From NCBI GenBank assembly GCA_963922595.1, contig CAWUIM010000008.1:13263-77262 (forward strand): a DNA stretch of 64,000 nucleotides, given 5' to 3'. The notes beneath the pieces were generated by a model. It was not told the origin of the DNA, did not search any database, and worked only from the letters and a program-made list of their open reading frames with translations. Source of the stretch: JAJFFW01 sp963922595 (GTDB lineage Bacteria > Pseudomonadota > Alphaproteobacteria > Caulobacterales > Parvularculaceae). Below are positions 16,526 through 25,900 of this stretch, in pieces (position 1 is the stretch's first letter; each line of letters starts with the position of its first letter). Both the position numbers and the translations under genes were made by a program.

Positions 16526-17614
16526 TTACCAGACAGGGGCGAGCCGGACGCCGGCCGGCAGGTCATTGGATTTCGGTTTCATTATGAAAAGGCGCGCGAA
16601 AGCAGCGCCTATCCCGATCGCCAGGCCGGCGCGTTTCAGAATCGAAAAACCGCCCTTGTCCTTGAGCGCTTCCATGGCGTCGGCGCGCCGACGGAGTTTT
16701 TCGAGGGTTCGGTGAAAGACCGGATTGTCAATATCGATTTCCACGGGGAAGACCTGGCGGGCGATCTCATTGGTCGTCCGGAAGACCGTCATGTCGTATT
16801 CCGTCGGGTCGACGCCAAGCGCTTGATGAAAGACGGGCCGGCGATGATCGCGCAGATACATGGTCGCGTAGACCGCCAGAATAAAGAACCTGATCCAGAG
16901 TTTGTTAGGCCCGCTCAAAAGTTTCGGATTGGCGCGCATCAACAGCGCAAAAGCTTCGCCGTGGCGAAATTCATCATTACACCACTGTTCAAACCACTTG
17001 AAGATGGGGTGGAAGCGATACTCCGGATGGCGCTCAAGTTGACGGAAGATCGTAATATAGCGCGCATAGCCAATTTTTTCGGAGAGATAGACGCTGTAAA
17101 AAATGAACTTCGGTTTGAAGAAATGATACTTCTTTGTTTTCGTCAGAAAGCCGAGATCGACGCCGATACCGAAATCTTTCAAGACGAAGTTGATGAACCC
17201 GGCGTGGCGCGCTTCGTCGCGGCTCATATATTTAAAGAGCGCTTTGATATCGGGATTTTCCACATGCTTGACGATTTCTTTGTAAAGCACGCAACCGGAA
17301 AACTCCGATGTCAGGGAACTGACAAGAAAATCAACAAACTCGCGGCGTAACTCAGGCGAAAGCGTTGAAAGAATATTGTCGAATTCGTCGGTTCGCTTGA
17401 AGTGGCCTTTATTTGGGTCGCTGGCCATTTCTGCGATCAACGCGTCCCACTCCGTGCGCACCGGCGACACGTCGAGTTTATCCATCGCGTCGAAGTCGGT
17501 CGTGTAGAAGCGCGGGCTTAGAACTGTGTTTTCTATCGCCGCTTCATTCGTATCGAATTCGGCTTGATTGGCGATGAAGCTCTCGTCGACATTTTCGAGA
17601 ACATGGGCGCTCAT
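16526..17614 (-). CDS. acsF: Mg-protoporphyrin IX monomethyl ester (oxidative) cyclase AcsF
   Basis: Oxygen-dependent diiron enzyme that forms ring E of protochlorophyllide. The di-iron E-x-x-H motifs are visible as DEARHAGF (E134, H137) and DEFRHGEAF (E215, H218), in a 362-residue ferritin-like protein that begins the domain near LSPRFYTTDFDAMDKLDVSPVR. Its presence means the organism can make bacteriochlorophyll under air; no anaerobic bchE is seen in the window. The start overlaps the orf101 stop as ATGA. Confidence 0.96.
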   Translation of the reverse strand: MSAHVLENVDESFIANQAEFDTNEAAIENTVLSPRFYTTDFDAMDKLDVSPVRTEWDALIAEMASDPNKGHFKRTDEFDNILSTLSPELRREFVDFLVSSLTSEFSGCVLYKEIVKHVENPDIKALFKYMSRDEARHAGFINFVLKDFGIGVDLGFLTKTKKYHFFKPKFIFYSVYLSEKIGYARYITIFRQLERHPEYRFHPIFKWFEQWCNDEFRHGEAFALLMRANPKLLSGPNKLWIRFFILAVYATMYLRDHRRPVFHQALGVDPTEYDMTVFRTTNEIARQVFPVEIDIDNPVFHRTLEKLRRRADAMEALKDKGGFSILKRAGLAIGIGAAFARLFIMKPKSNDLPAGVRLAPVW

Positions 17615-17916
17615 GACAATCTCCCAGGTGAAAAGCTGACCTCATAAAGTTCGGTCAGTTCAAATTGCGACTTTAGTCTCATCCAGAGTTTCTCAAACAT
17701 GTTGGCGCGCACCACGGTGGCGCGCCGGCGAAGCGTCAGACTTTCTCCGTAGGGAACGCAAACGGCGTTCCCGTCAACGATAATCCGATCGCCGAGCGTC
17801 GGCATAACGCCGTTGTCGAGCTCCACATGCGCCTCGAGTGTTTCCATCGTGTGATGGACGCGGATGGTGCAACCGATTGAAAACTGGCGCGTACGGGATT
17901 GTTTAGTCTGCGTCAT
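17611..17916 (-). CDS. Uncharacterised 101-residue protein between puhC and acsF
   Basis: A soluble-looking protein (MTQTKQSRTRQFSIGCTI...) with no signal peptide or membrane segment. The central part, AHVELDNGVMPTLGDRIIVDGNAVCVPYGE, reads as a beta-rich module, followed by SLTLRRRATVVRA and a helical end FEKLWMRLKSQFELTELYEVSFSPG. It overlaps puhC by 14 bp and acsF by 4 bp, so it is translationally coupled to both. I recall unnamed small ORFs at this spot in other photosynthesis clusters but cannot assign a function. An assembly factor for AcsF or for the reaction centre is an inference from position only. Confidence 0.7.
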   Translation of the reverse strand: MTQTKQSRTRQFSIGCTIRVHHTMETLEAHVELDNGVMPTLGDRIIVDGNAVCVPYGESLTLRRRATVVRANMFEKLWMRLKSQFELTELYEVSFSPGRLS

Positions 17917-18364
17917 GGGGGAGCGCCTTTGCGGTGAGCAATTGTGCGAATTCGGCGGCGTTTCCGGCGCCGAAGGCTTCCAGGCCGACGGTTAAATCCG
18001 TTGTCGCGTCTTTCAGAATGAGCCGGCCTTCGCGGGTGCGTGCGATTTCGAACGGTGTTTCCGGGCCATGACCATGGACGCGGCGCGTATGAACGACGGC
18101 GCGCATCGCTGTGCGGACAAACCCGCCGGTCGCCGGCGGGTATTCCCAAATGCGGTCACCGCTCAAGAAATCGTAAACCGCAACGCCGCCGTCGGCTTGA
18201 TCCCGGAACTGAATTTGCCGGCTGTCGACAATATCGATCGTTGGCGCCGCTTGCTTGCCGATCCCGGTGATTGCTGCGAACCCAGTGAAACCGACCGACG
18301 CGATGACGAGCGCGCTCACAGCGAACAAGAGCGGTCGTGGAATTTTTTCAGGGTCGTGCGCCAT
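17903..18364 (-). CDS. puhC: Photosynthetic complex assembly protein PuhC
   Basis: A 153-residue protein with one N-terminal transmembrane anchor (about residues 11-35, LLFAVSALVIASVGFTGFAAITGIG) and a periplasmic domain with IQFRDQADGGVAVYDFLSGDRI and GFVRTAMRAV, the typical PuhC pattern. PuhC assists LH1-reaction-centre assembly in Rhodobacter. It sits 13 bp after puhB and overlaps orf101. Confidence 0.9.
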   Translation of the reverse strand: MAHDPEKIPRPLLFAVSALVIASVGFTGFAAITGIGKQAAPTIDIVDSRQIQFRDQADGGVAVYDFLSGDRIWEYPPATGGFVRTAMRAVVHTRRVHGHGPETPFEIARTREGRLILKDATTDLTVGLEAFGAGNAAEFAQLLTAKALPHDAD

Positions 18365-18377
18365 ATCGAAAATGGTC

Positions 18378-19058
18378 CTATGCGGTTGCAGCGGCTTGTG
18401 CGGGCGCCAGCGCGCCGGCCTGTTCCGGGGGAGGCGTGTCGTTCGTCAAACGGACGGTTGCGGGCGAGTACGTTTTCATTGTCTTGCAGAGTAACGCAGC
18501 CACAGCGTCCGGTTCTTTGATCGCGCGCAACATGGGCTGCGGCGCACCGAATTTGAATGGACGGGTGTGCGGCCACACGCGGAGATAGCCAATGCGCGCC
18601 GTGTCGTTGACGGTTATGGCGAGGGAGCCCGCTTTGGTTCCGTGTTTTTTCAGCGCGACCGCTTCGATGATGCTGAACGGAATATTGACATATTTCCTGA
18701 TTGCAACGCCGAAACGAAGGACGACGCGCTTGTCCGTAAGCGTATAGATCGTTGACCGGGCCATGGCCCACGCGATCCCGAAAAGAAGCGCGCCGCCAAT
18801 GACCGCGCTCATTAAAGAAGATGTCGCGACATTGATCATTTCGCCGGCGCCGCCGTTGCGTGATTGAATTTCAATCAGGCGCCATGCTGTAAGGAGCACA
18901 AAGTAGCCGGCGATAAAGCGGACATGAAAGACATGAATGGCGAAGCTGATCGGCCGCGGCGCCCCTTGCCAGACGATTGTTTCATCATCCGGCAGTTTTT
19001 CCGGCAATCCCTTGATCGGCTCGGGATCGCCGTCTTCTTCGTCATGGAAAAGGCTCAT
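18378..19058 (-). CDS. puhB: Reaction-centre assembly protein PuhB
   Basis: Membrane protein with a bacterial PH-like domain. It begins MSLFHDEEDGDPEPIKGLPEKLPDDETIVWQGAP, has two or three hydrophobic helices (FIAGYFVLLTAWRLI and MSAVIGGALLFGIAWAMA), then the PH core YTLTDKRVVLRFGVAIRKYVNIPF. I chose ATG 19058, which overlaps the puhA stop as ATGA; the longer frame lies inside puhA. The C-terminus is Ala/Pro-rich. PuhB is a dimeric reaction-centre assembly factor in Rhodobacter. Confidence 0.93.
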   Translation of the reverse strand: MSLFHDEEDGDPEPIKGLPEKLPDDETIVWQGAPRPISFAIHVFHVRFIAGYFVLLTAWRLIEIQSRNGGAGEMINVATSSLMSAVIGGALLFGIAWAMARSTIYTLTDKRVVLRFGVAIRKYVNIPFSIIEAVALKKHGTKAGSLAITVNDTARIGYLRVWPHTRPFKFGAPQPMLRAIKEPDAVAALLCKTMKTYSPATVRLTNDTPPPEQAGALAPAQAAATA

Positions 19059-19837
19059 ATCCACGGCTCCGCACGATCCGGCGATGCGTAGAGTTTGCCC
19101 CCGCCGTAATAGCCGCAAATCTTGTCTTCCTCGAGCCGGGTGACGCTGTCTGCCAGTCTCGTTTTCGGCACGCTGGAAAACTGCGCTGCATGCAGAGCGT
19201 CAACGTCGATCCGCTTCTGACCGCCTTTGATTGCGGCGAATGTCATCGGCAGCAACACGCGGTTCGAGGCGCCGTCGTCGCCAGTCTCCACTTCGAGATA
19301 GCGGATGACCGCTTCTGAGCGGTCAACCCAGAGATCGACCACTTCGCCTGCGCGTTTATCATCCGCGCCGTAGACGGTCATGCCGCGCGGATCAGCGTCG
19401 CCTTTCGCCACTTCGAATTCGCGATCCAGCCGGAACGGGATAATACGGTCCGTGCCGTGAATGGTCAGATCGGGAACATCTTCACGCTCAGCGTAAGACC
19501 CGGGGCCTACCTGCGCCTTCAACGGATCGCCTGTCGGCTCATACGGCGCGCCCGGCCATACGGCGGTGCGGCGCATAGGATGGTCGCGCGTATCGCGCTT
19601 GCCGTGAGGGACAGAAACTGTTCCGCGCCCATGGGGCAGAATGAATGTCTTTTTCGGCGCATACCAGAAAACGCCCTGGTCTTCGAGCTTGCCGGTGGTG
19701 TCCTCCTCGAGCGGGTAACCTTCGCGCCGGTCTTCACGGCGCAGGTAAAAGATCAGCCCGAAAAAGAAGAGCGTAAACGCCCATAAGGTGACATCCACCA
19801 TATCGACGCCTTGGACAAATTCTCCACTGAAGATCAT
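19055..19837 (-). CDS. puhA: Photosynthetic reaction centre H subunit
   Basis: A 260-residue protein with one N-terminal membrane helix (about 14-33, VTLWAFTLFFFGLIFYLRRED) and a cytoplasmic PRC-barrel domain. Typical stretches are REGYPLEEDTTGK, FILPHGRGTVSVPHGKRD, and in the barrel DRIIPFRLDREFEVAKGDADPRGMTVYGADDKRAGEVVDLWVDRSE. It caps the L/M subunits and helps proton transfer to QB. The start has a GGAG ribosome site upstream (minus strand at about 19848). Confidence 0.97.
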   Translation of the reverse strand: MIFSGEFVQGVDMVDVTLWAFTLFFFGLIFYLRREDRREGYPLEEDTTGKLEDQGVFWYAPKKTFILPHGRGTVSVPHGKRDTRDHPMRRTAVWPGAPYEPTGDPLKAQVGPGSYAEREDVPDLTIHGTDRIIPFRLDREFEVAKGDADPRGMTVYGADDKRAGEVVDLWVDRSEAVIRYLEVETGDDGASNRVLLPMTFAAIKGGQKRIDVDALHAAQFSSVPKTRLADSVTRLEEDKICGYYGGGKLYASPDRAEPWI

Positions 19838-19860
19838 GTTTTTCTCCTTATGGTCACGGG

Positions 19861-21303
19861 TTAGCCGGGAAACGCCGCCAGCCCGAATTTCGATTCTTTC
19901 TCTTTGGTTACCTCTGGGGAAAGCCTTGCGAGCGGTCCGATGACGATGAGCGTCATGAACAACAACAGGATTTCCAAATGATAGACCGCCATGTAGCCAA
20001 TGGCGGGACTGGTCAGCGCGGGACCGAGAGCGTCAGTCGCAGCAAGTTGGCTGATCACATCTTTCGCGGCGCCGCCGAATGCGATCGCCACGCCCGCCAT
20101 GCTTGCCTGAACGGCGCCCCATGCGCCAAGCGCAATGCCGCTGTCCGCGCTTTTTGCGAGCGCCATTGTCGCCGTTAAGGTGCATACGGAAAAAAGACCG
20201 CCGCCAAAGCCGATCAGCGCGACGCCGAAGCGGAACAGATTCGCGGATTTCAACGGCTCGGCGAAGATGACGGCCGAAAATGCGATCAGGCCGATCACCG
20301 CGCCGATCCCGGCGAGGCGGTGCGCTTCCGCGCCGCGCATCAAACGATGGCCCGCAAGCGCGAAACCGGCGAGGGTCCCGACAGCGAAGATCGCTGTTAA
20401 ATAAGTCGTCTGACTAACCGACAGAGACAGAATTTCGCCGCCATAGGGCTCAAGCAGAACATCCTGCATTGAAAATGCGGCGGCCCCGAGACCCACGCCG
20501 AAAAGCAAGCGCACGGCGCGCGGTTCGCTTTTTAGATTCGCCCAGGATTGACCAAAGGTGAGACGATCCCGGTTCGGATCGGTCATCGCCGTGTCGCGTA
20601 CTTCCTGTTTCCAGAGCGCCACCATATTCATCGCCATAGAAACGAGGGCCGCGCCCTGGATCACTTTAATCAATCGTGCGGGCGAGAAATCGGAAAGAAG
20701 CGCGCCGAACGTCACCGCGCTTGCCCCCATACCGACGAGCAGCATGACATATAACAAAGCGACGACGCGCGGCCGGTTTTCCTCCGGCGCAATATCCGTC
20801 GCCAACGCCAGGCCGGCGGTTTGGGTCATATGAATGCCGGCGCCGAGCAGCAGGAACGCGATTGCGGCGCCGATGCGGCCGACCCATTCTGGTCCGACCG
20901 ATGCATCTGACAGCACCAGCATGGCGAAGGGCATCACGGCGAGACCGCCAAACTGCAGAAGCGAGCCTAGCAGGATATAAGGCCCGCGCCGCCAACCGAG
21001 GACCGAGCGATGGGTGTCTGAACGATGGCCGATCAGCGCGCGAAACGGCGCAAAGACGAGCGGCAGGGACACCATCAGCGCCACTAGCCAGGTGGGCACG
21101 CCAAGCTCGACGATCATGACGCGATTGACGGTGCCCGTCAGCAGGACAAGCGCCATGCCAACGGAGACCTGGAAGAGCGAAAGACGCAAAAGCCGTCCGA
21201 GCGGCAATGTATCGCTCGCCGCGTCGGCGAACGGCAGGAACCGGGTTCCTGCGCCGGCCCAGAACTTGGCCGCCTCTGCGTTATGGTCCCGTTTTGCGGT
21301 CAC
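19861..21303 (-). CDS. lhaA: LH1 assembly protein LhaA (PucC/MFS family)
   Basis: A 480-residue, twelve-helix member of the BCH/PucC branch of the major facilitator superfamily. GTVNRVMIVELGVPTWLVALMVSLPLVFAPFRALIGHRSD and GWRRGPYILLGSL are diagnostic of LhaA/PucC. I chose GTG 21303, which overlaps the bchM stop as GTGA; the ATG at 21375 lies within bchM. Between bchM and puhA, LhaA is in its normal place. LhaA is thought to help insert or pigment LH1 subunits in the inner membrane. Confidence 0.93.
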   Translation of the reverse strand: MTAKRDHNAEAAKFWAGAGTRFLPFADAASDTLPLGRLLRLSLFQVSVGMALVLLTGTVNRVMIVELGVPTWLVALMVSLPLVFAPFRALIGHRSDTHRSVLGWRRGPYILLGSLLQFGGLAVMPFAMLVLSDASVGPEWVGRIGAAIAFLLLGAGIHMTQTAGLALATDIAPEENRPRVVALLYVMLLVGMGASAVTFGALLSDFSPARLIKVIQGAALVSMAMNMVALWKQEVRDTAMTDPNRDRLTFGQSWANLKSEPRAVRLLFGVGLGAAAFSMQDVLLEPYGGEILSLSVSQTTYLTAIFAVGTLAGFALAGHRLMRGAEAHRLAGIGAVIGLIAFSAVIFAEPLKSANLFRFGVALIGFGGGLFSVCTLTATMALAKSADSGIALGAWGAVQASMAGVAIAFGGAAKDVISQLAATDALGPALTSPAIGYMAVYHLEILLLFMTLIVIGPLARLSPEVTKEKESKFGLAAFPG

Positions 21304-22001
21304 CGGGCGTTTAGCTCCATCGCGTTTGAAATATAAAATCCGGATTGCACGCGATGACTTTTCATCTGCGTCCATCCATTAAGATCGGCCGACTCTGAAA
21401 TCAGGCTTTGAAGCTTTTTCTCGGCCACCGGCTGGATCGCCGGCGAGCGATCGGCGCGGGGGAAAAACTGTCCGACTGCGTGCATGGTTGCGAGCAGCGG
21501 CGTTTTCGGAGCGAATGTAAAAAGGATCGATGACGACGTCCGTACCGCAAAGCCCTCCAGGACACGGACAATGTCAGGCGCTGCGTAGTGAATAAGCGAA
21601 TCCATCGCCACAACATGGTCGAATGATCCGAGCGCAGGATCGAACATGTCGCCTGTGACGAAATCGATTGACCCTTTTGTTGGGGCGGCGCCGTAACGCT
21701 CGCGCGCAAGATCAAGGAGCGTTTTTGATAGGTCGACGCCGACGACGTCCGCTCCGCGTTGCGCCGCTTCAAAGGAAAACTGCCCTGCGCCGCAACCGGC
21801 GTCGAGTATGCGGTGACCGGTGAGGTCTGAAGGAAGCGCATTGAGAAGATTAGCGCGCATTGCGTCGCGGCCAGCGCGCACTGTCGCCCGCACCCCGCTG
21901 ACCGGCGCGTCCGAAGTCAGCTTAGCCCAGGCATCCGCCGCCGTGCGGTCGAAATAAGTCTCGAGCTGAGATTTTTTCTCAGTATACGTTGTGGAATTCA
22001 T
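21300..22001 (-). CDS. bchM: Mg-protoporphyrin IX methyltransferase (BchM)
   Basis: SAM-dependent methyltransferase that esterifies the C13 propionate of Mg-protoporphyrin. About 233 residues; class I motif ILDAGCGAGQFSFEAAQRGADVVGVDLS, then VAMDSLIHY and the C-terminal SGFYISNAMELNAR. ATG 22001 (MNSTTYTEKK) is preferred; TTG 22007 overlapping the bchL stop is possible. It is between bchL and lhaA and follows bchH in the pathway. Confidence 0.94.
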   Translation of the reverse strand: MNSTTYTEKKSQLETYFDRTAADAWAKLTSDAPVSGVRATVRAGRDAMRANLLNALPSDLTGHRILDAGCGAGQFSFEAAQRGADVVGVDLSKTLLDLARERYGAAPTKGSIDFVTGDMFDPALGSFDHVVAMDSLIHYAAPDIVRVLEGFAVRTSSSILFTFAPKTPLLATMHAVGQFFPRADRSPAIQPVAEKKLQSLISESADLNGWTQMKSHRVQSGFYISNAMELNAR

Positions 22002-22003
22002 AA

Positions 22004-22903
22004 TCAATCGAACCCTAAAAAGTCAAAAATCTCGCGGTCTTTCATCGGTGTCGCTTCAACGGGATCGGCGCCGTCCCAAAGCCCTTGCGCCAGTCGAAGA
22101 TATTCTTCGCGCACCGCCTCTAATTCTGGAGACGTTTCCATTTCAAAAAGCGTCGATTTCTTAAGGCGGGACCGGCGAATGACATCGAGATCGGGGAAGT
22201 GTGCCAGCCGCCGCATGCCGGTCGCATCATTATAACGGTCGATCTCGTCGGTCGCCGCTGAACGGTTCGCGATCACGCCGCCGAGACGCACATCATAATT
22301 TTTCGCCTTCGCCTGAATGGCGGAAATGATCCGGTTCATGGCGAAGATCGAGTCGAAATCGTTCGCCGTCACGATTAATCCGCGTTCGGCGTGTTGAAGC
22401 GGCGAGGCGAATCCGCCGCAGACAACGTCGCCAAGTACGTCAAAAATTACGACGTCGGTATCCTCAAGCAGATGATGTTCTTTCAGGAGCTTGACGGTTT
22501 GCCCCACCACATAGCCGCCGCATCCGGTGCCCGCGGGCGGCCCGCCGGCCTCGACGCACATGACGCCGTTATACCCCTCGAAGACGAAGTCTTCGGTGCG
22601 GAGTTCTTCGGTGTGAAACTCGACCGACTCAAGAACGTCAATCACCGTCGGCATGAGTTTCTTCGTCAAGGTGAAGGTGGAATCGTGCTTTGGGTCGCAC
22701 CCGATTTGGAGGACGCGTTTGCCGAGATGAGAAAACGCGGCGGACAGGTTCGATGACGTCGTGGATTTGCCGATCCCGCCTTTGCCGTAGACGGCGAAGA
22801 CTTTTGCCGTTTCAATTTCGAGGCTGGGGTCAAGTTGAACCTGAACGCTGCCTTCGCCATCGGTCGGCGCGGCGCCGGGACGATCAATATCAAGCAGGGT
22901 CAT
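22004..22903 (-). CDS. bchL: Light-independent protochlorophyllide reductase iron protein (BchL)
   Basis: NifH-like ATPase subunit of the dark-operative protochlorophyllide reductase, which works with BchN/BchB. P-loop GKGGIGKSTTS at residues 40-50; cluster cysteines in GGPPAGTGCGGY and GDVVCGGFASP. The 299-residue length with a short N-terminal extension is typical. Only the oxygen-sensitive dark enzyme is visible, beside an oxygen-dependent cyclase. Confidence 0.96.
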   Translation of the reverse strand: MTLLDIDRPGAAPTDGEGSVQVQLDPSLEIETAKVFAVYGKGGIGKSTTSSNLSAAFSHLGKRVLQIGCDPKHDSTFTLTKKLMPTVIDVLESVEFHTEELRTEDFVFEGYNGVMCVEAGGPPAGTGCGGYVVGQTVKLLKEHHLLEDTDVVIFDVLGDVVCGGFASPLQHAERGLIVTANDFDSIFAMNRIISAIQAKAKNYDVRLGGVIANRSAATDEIDRYNDATGMRRLAHFPDLDVIRRSRLKKSTLFEMETSPELEAVREEYLRLAQGLWDGADPVEATPMKDREIFDFLGFD

Positions 22904-22922
22904 ACGTCACTTCTCCAATGCC

Positions 22923-25900
22923 TCAAGCCACTGCGCTTGCAGGCGTTAGTCCTTCAATGCGATCTTCAAGGTCTTCGCTGGCGCGGCGAAGCGCCTCTAG
23001 CGTCTCGTTGTCCGGCGTCCAATATTGCCGGTCTGAAGCTTCCAGCAGCCGATTGGCGACTTTTGCACAAGATTTCGGGTTCAGGTCGGCGAGACGGTTA
23101 TGTAGCTCCGTATCAAGAACAAATGTCTCGGTAATTTGCTGGTAAACCCATGGGTCAACCTGACCGGTCGTCGCCGACCATCCCATGGTGTTGGTGACAT
23201 GGGCTTCGATCTGGCGCACGCCCTCATAACCGTGGCGCAACATCCCTTCATACCATTTGGGGTTTAGCGAGCGGGTGCGTGTTTCCAGATGGACCTGTTC
23301 GCTAAGGGTCCGAACGATTCCATCGCCGCGCGTTTGGTCGCCGATATAGACGGCGGTGTCTTCACCCTTGGCGCGCTTCACGGCGCGACCGATGCCGCCG
23401 AGCGTATCGAAGTAGTGGTCGACTGTCGTGACGCCAAGCTCAACCGATTCAAGGTTTTGGTAGGCAAGATCCACATCCTGGAGGATGCTGTTGAGAAGCG
23501 CGCCTTGTTGCGCGGCGCTCCCGCCTCGGCCGAAGGCGAATGATTTGCGGGCGGCGTAAGCGTCTGCGAGATCGTCTTCATTTTCCCAGGCGCCGGAGTC
23601 GATCAGTTGATTGACGTTGGCGCCGTAGGCGCCGTCGGCGTTTGAAAAGACACGCAGCGCTGCGGTTTCTAAATCACACCCATGCTCAGCCTGGTAGGCG
23701 AGCGCATGTTTACGGATGAAGTTGCGGTCCGTCGGCTCATCTGCGGCCGCGGCCTTGTACGCGGCGTCAGCGAGCATGCGCGTTTGCATCGGCAGGAGAT
23801 CGCGGAAGATGCCAGACAGCGTCGCCATGACATCGATCCGCGGGCGGCCGAGGTCTTCAAGCGGGATAAGGTCAGCGCCGCAGACGCGTCCGTAGCCGTC
23901 GACATGGGGCCGCGCGCCCATAAGCGCCAGCGCCTGCGCAATCGGTCCGCCTTCGGATTTCAGGTTGTCCGTGCCCCAGAGCACCATTGCGATGGTTTCT
24001 GGCAACGAGCCGCTCGCCTCTAGGTGGCGATCAAGGAGGCGTTTTGCCTGCGCGGCGCCGTCTGCGACGGCGAATGCGCTCGGTAATCGGAAAGGATCAA
24101 AGCCGTGAATATTGCGGCCGGTAGGGAGAATTTCCGGATTGCGGATCAGATCGCCGCCAGGCGCAGGGCGCACAAAGTTTCCGTCCAGCGCCGAAACGAT
24201 CGCATCAAGCTCATCGTTGCGCGAAAGAAGCCGGTTCGTTTCCGCGAGACGCTCAAGGATTTCGATATCAGTCTTGTCGCGCGTCCGCCGCGCTGCATCT
24301 TTCGCTGATGCGCCGTCCACAATCGATTCAAGCGTTGCGCGCGCCGGTGCTGCGCCATCGAGAATCGTCGCCGCCAAAAGGTCAAGGCGTTCTTCGCGGC
24401 TTGGCGTTTCGCCGGCCACATGCAGCCCGAACGGGATCAACGTCTCTTCCAGATCGTCAAGTTCCGCCCGCAATGTGTCCATGGACGCCTCAGTAAGCGT
24501 CTCAGCGCACTCAAGCTCCAATGCTTTGGCTTGCGCAGCCGCGACGCTGAAGAGATTGCGCCGCGCTGTTGAATCAGCCGGGTCCGTGGCGCGCCAGCGG
24601 GTCAGCGTCGCGCGTAATTCTGAAAGCTCTTTGTAAAGCTCCGCCTTGGTCACCGGCGGCGTGAGGTAACTGATCGTCACCGCCGCCGAGCGCCGCTTCG
24701 CGATCGCTGCTTCGGATGGGTTGTTGGCGGCGTAAAAATAGAAGTTCGGAAGGTCGCCAATCAGGTAGTCGGGCCAGCAGTCACCGGAAAGGCCAGTGTG
24801 TTTGCCTGGCATGAATTCAAGAGCGCCATGGGTGCCGAAATGAAGAACTGCTGATGCGCCGAAGTCCTCGCGAAGATAGCGATAGAACGCCGCGAACGCG
24901 TGGGTCGGCGCGAAGCCCTTTTCGAACAGAAGGCGCATCGGGTCGCCCTCGTATCCGAAAGACGGCTGAACACCGACGAAGACCTCGCCGAATTGTTCGC
25001 CATGAATAAAGATTGAGCGGCCGTCCGTATTGTGACGACCGGGCGCCGGGCCCCATTGCGCTTCGATGTCGCCAAGCTTCCGCTCGCGCCGGATATGAAC
25101 GTCGGCTGGCACACTTGCATGGACGTTCGCGTCCGCACCATACCGTTCGGCGTTTCCGTTGAGGATCCGGTCGCGCAGTTCATCAGACGTAGCGGGAAGG
25201 TCGATGGAATAACCGTCCCGCTTCAACGCCTTCAGTGTATTGAAGAGCGACTCAAAGACCGCAAGATACGCAGCCGTGCCGACAGCGCCGCTATTGGGCG
25301 GAAAGTTGAAGAGAACAATGGCGAGTTTGCGCGATGCGCGCGGTGTCGTCCGCAAATTGATGAGTTTTTCAACGCGCGCCGCGAGCATTTCCGCGCGCTC
25401 CGGGCATGGCAGGATGCGCTTTTCTTCGTTCGCCGCTTCAAACTCACAACCGCGATGACAGCCGCCGCATTGCGTCGCCTCAGGCCCGGCGCGCCCGCCG
25501 AAAACAATCGGGTTCGCCGCGCCGTCGATCTCAGGGATTGCGACCATCATCGTTGATTCGATTGGCGTAAGGCCGCGGCTGTCTGAACCCCATTGGCTCA
25601 GCGATTGGAACTCCAGCGCCTGACCTGTCAAATAAGGAACATTGAGCCGCTCAAGAATGTCGGCCGCTGCTTTGGCGTCGTTGTAAGCCGGCCCGCCCAC
25701 CAACGAGAAGCCGGATAGCGACACAACGGCGTCGACAATCGCACGGCCACCTTTTACGAAGTATTTTTCGATCGCCTCGCGCGCATCAAGCCCGCTCGCG
25801 AAGGCTGGTATCACGCGCAAGCCCCGCGCCTCGAGCGCTTCAATAACGCCGTCATAATGGCCGGCGTCTTTGGAAAGCGCATATGAGCGCAGGATCAGCA

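Noticed and set aside
16490..17350. 286-codon plus-strand ORF
   Set aside because: Antisense to acsF, whose di-iron motifs are intact.
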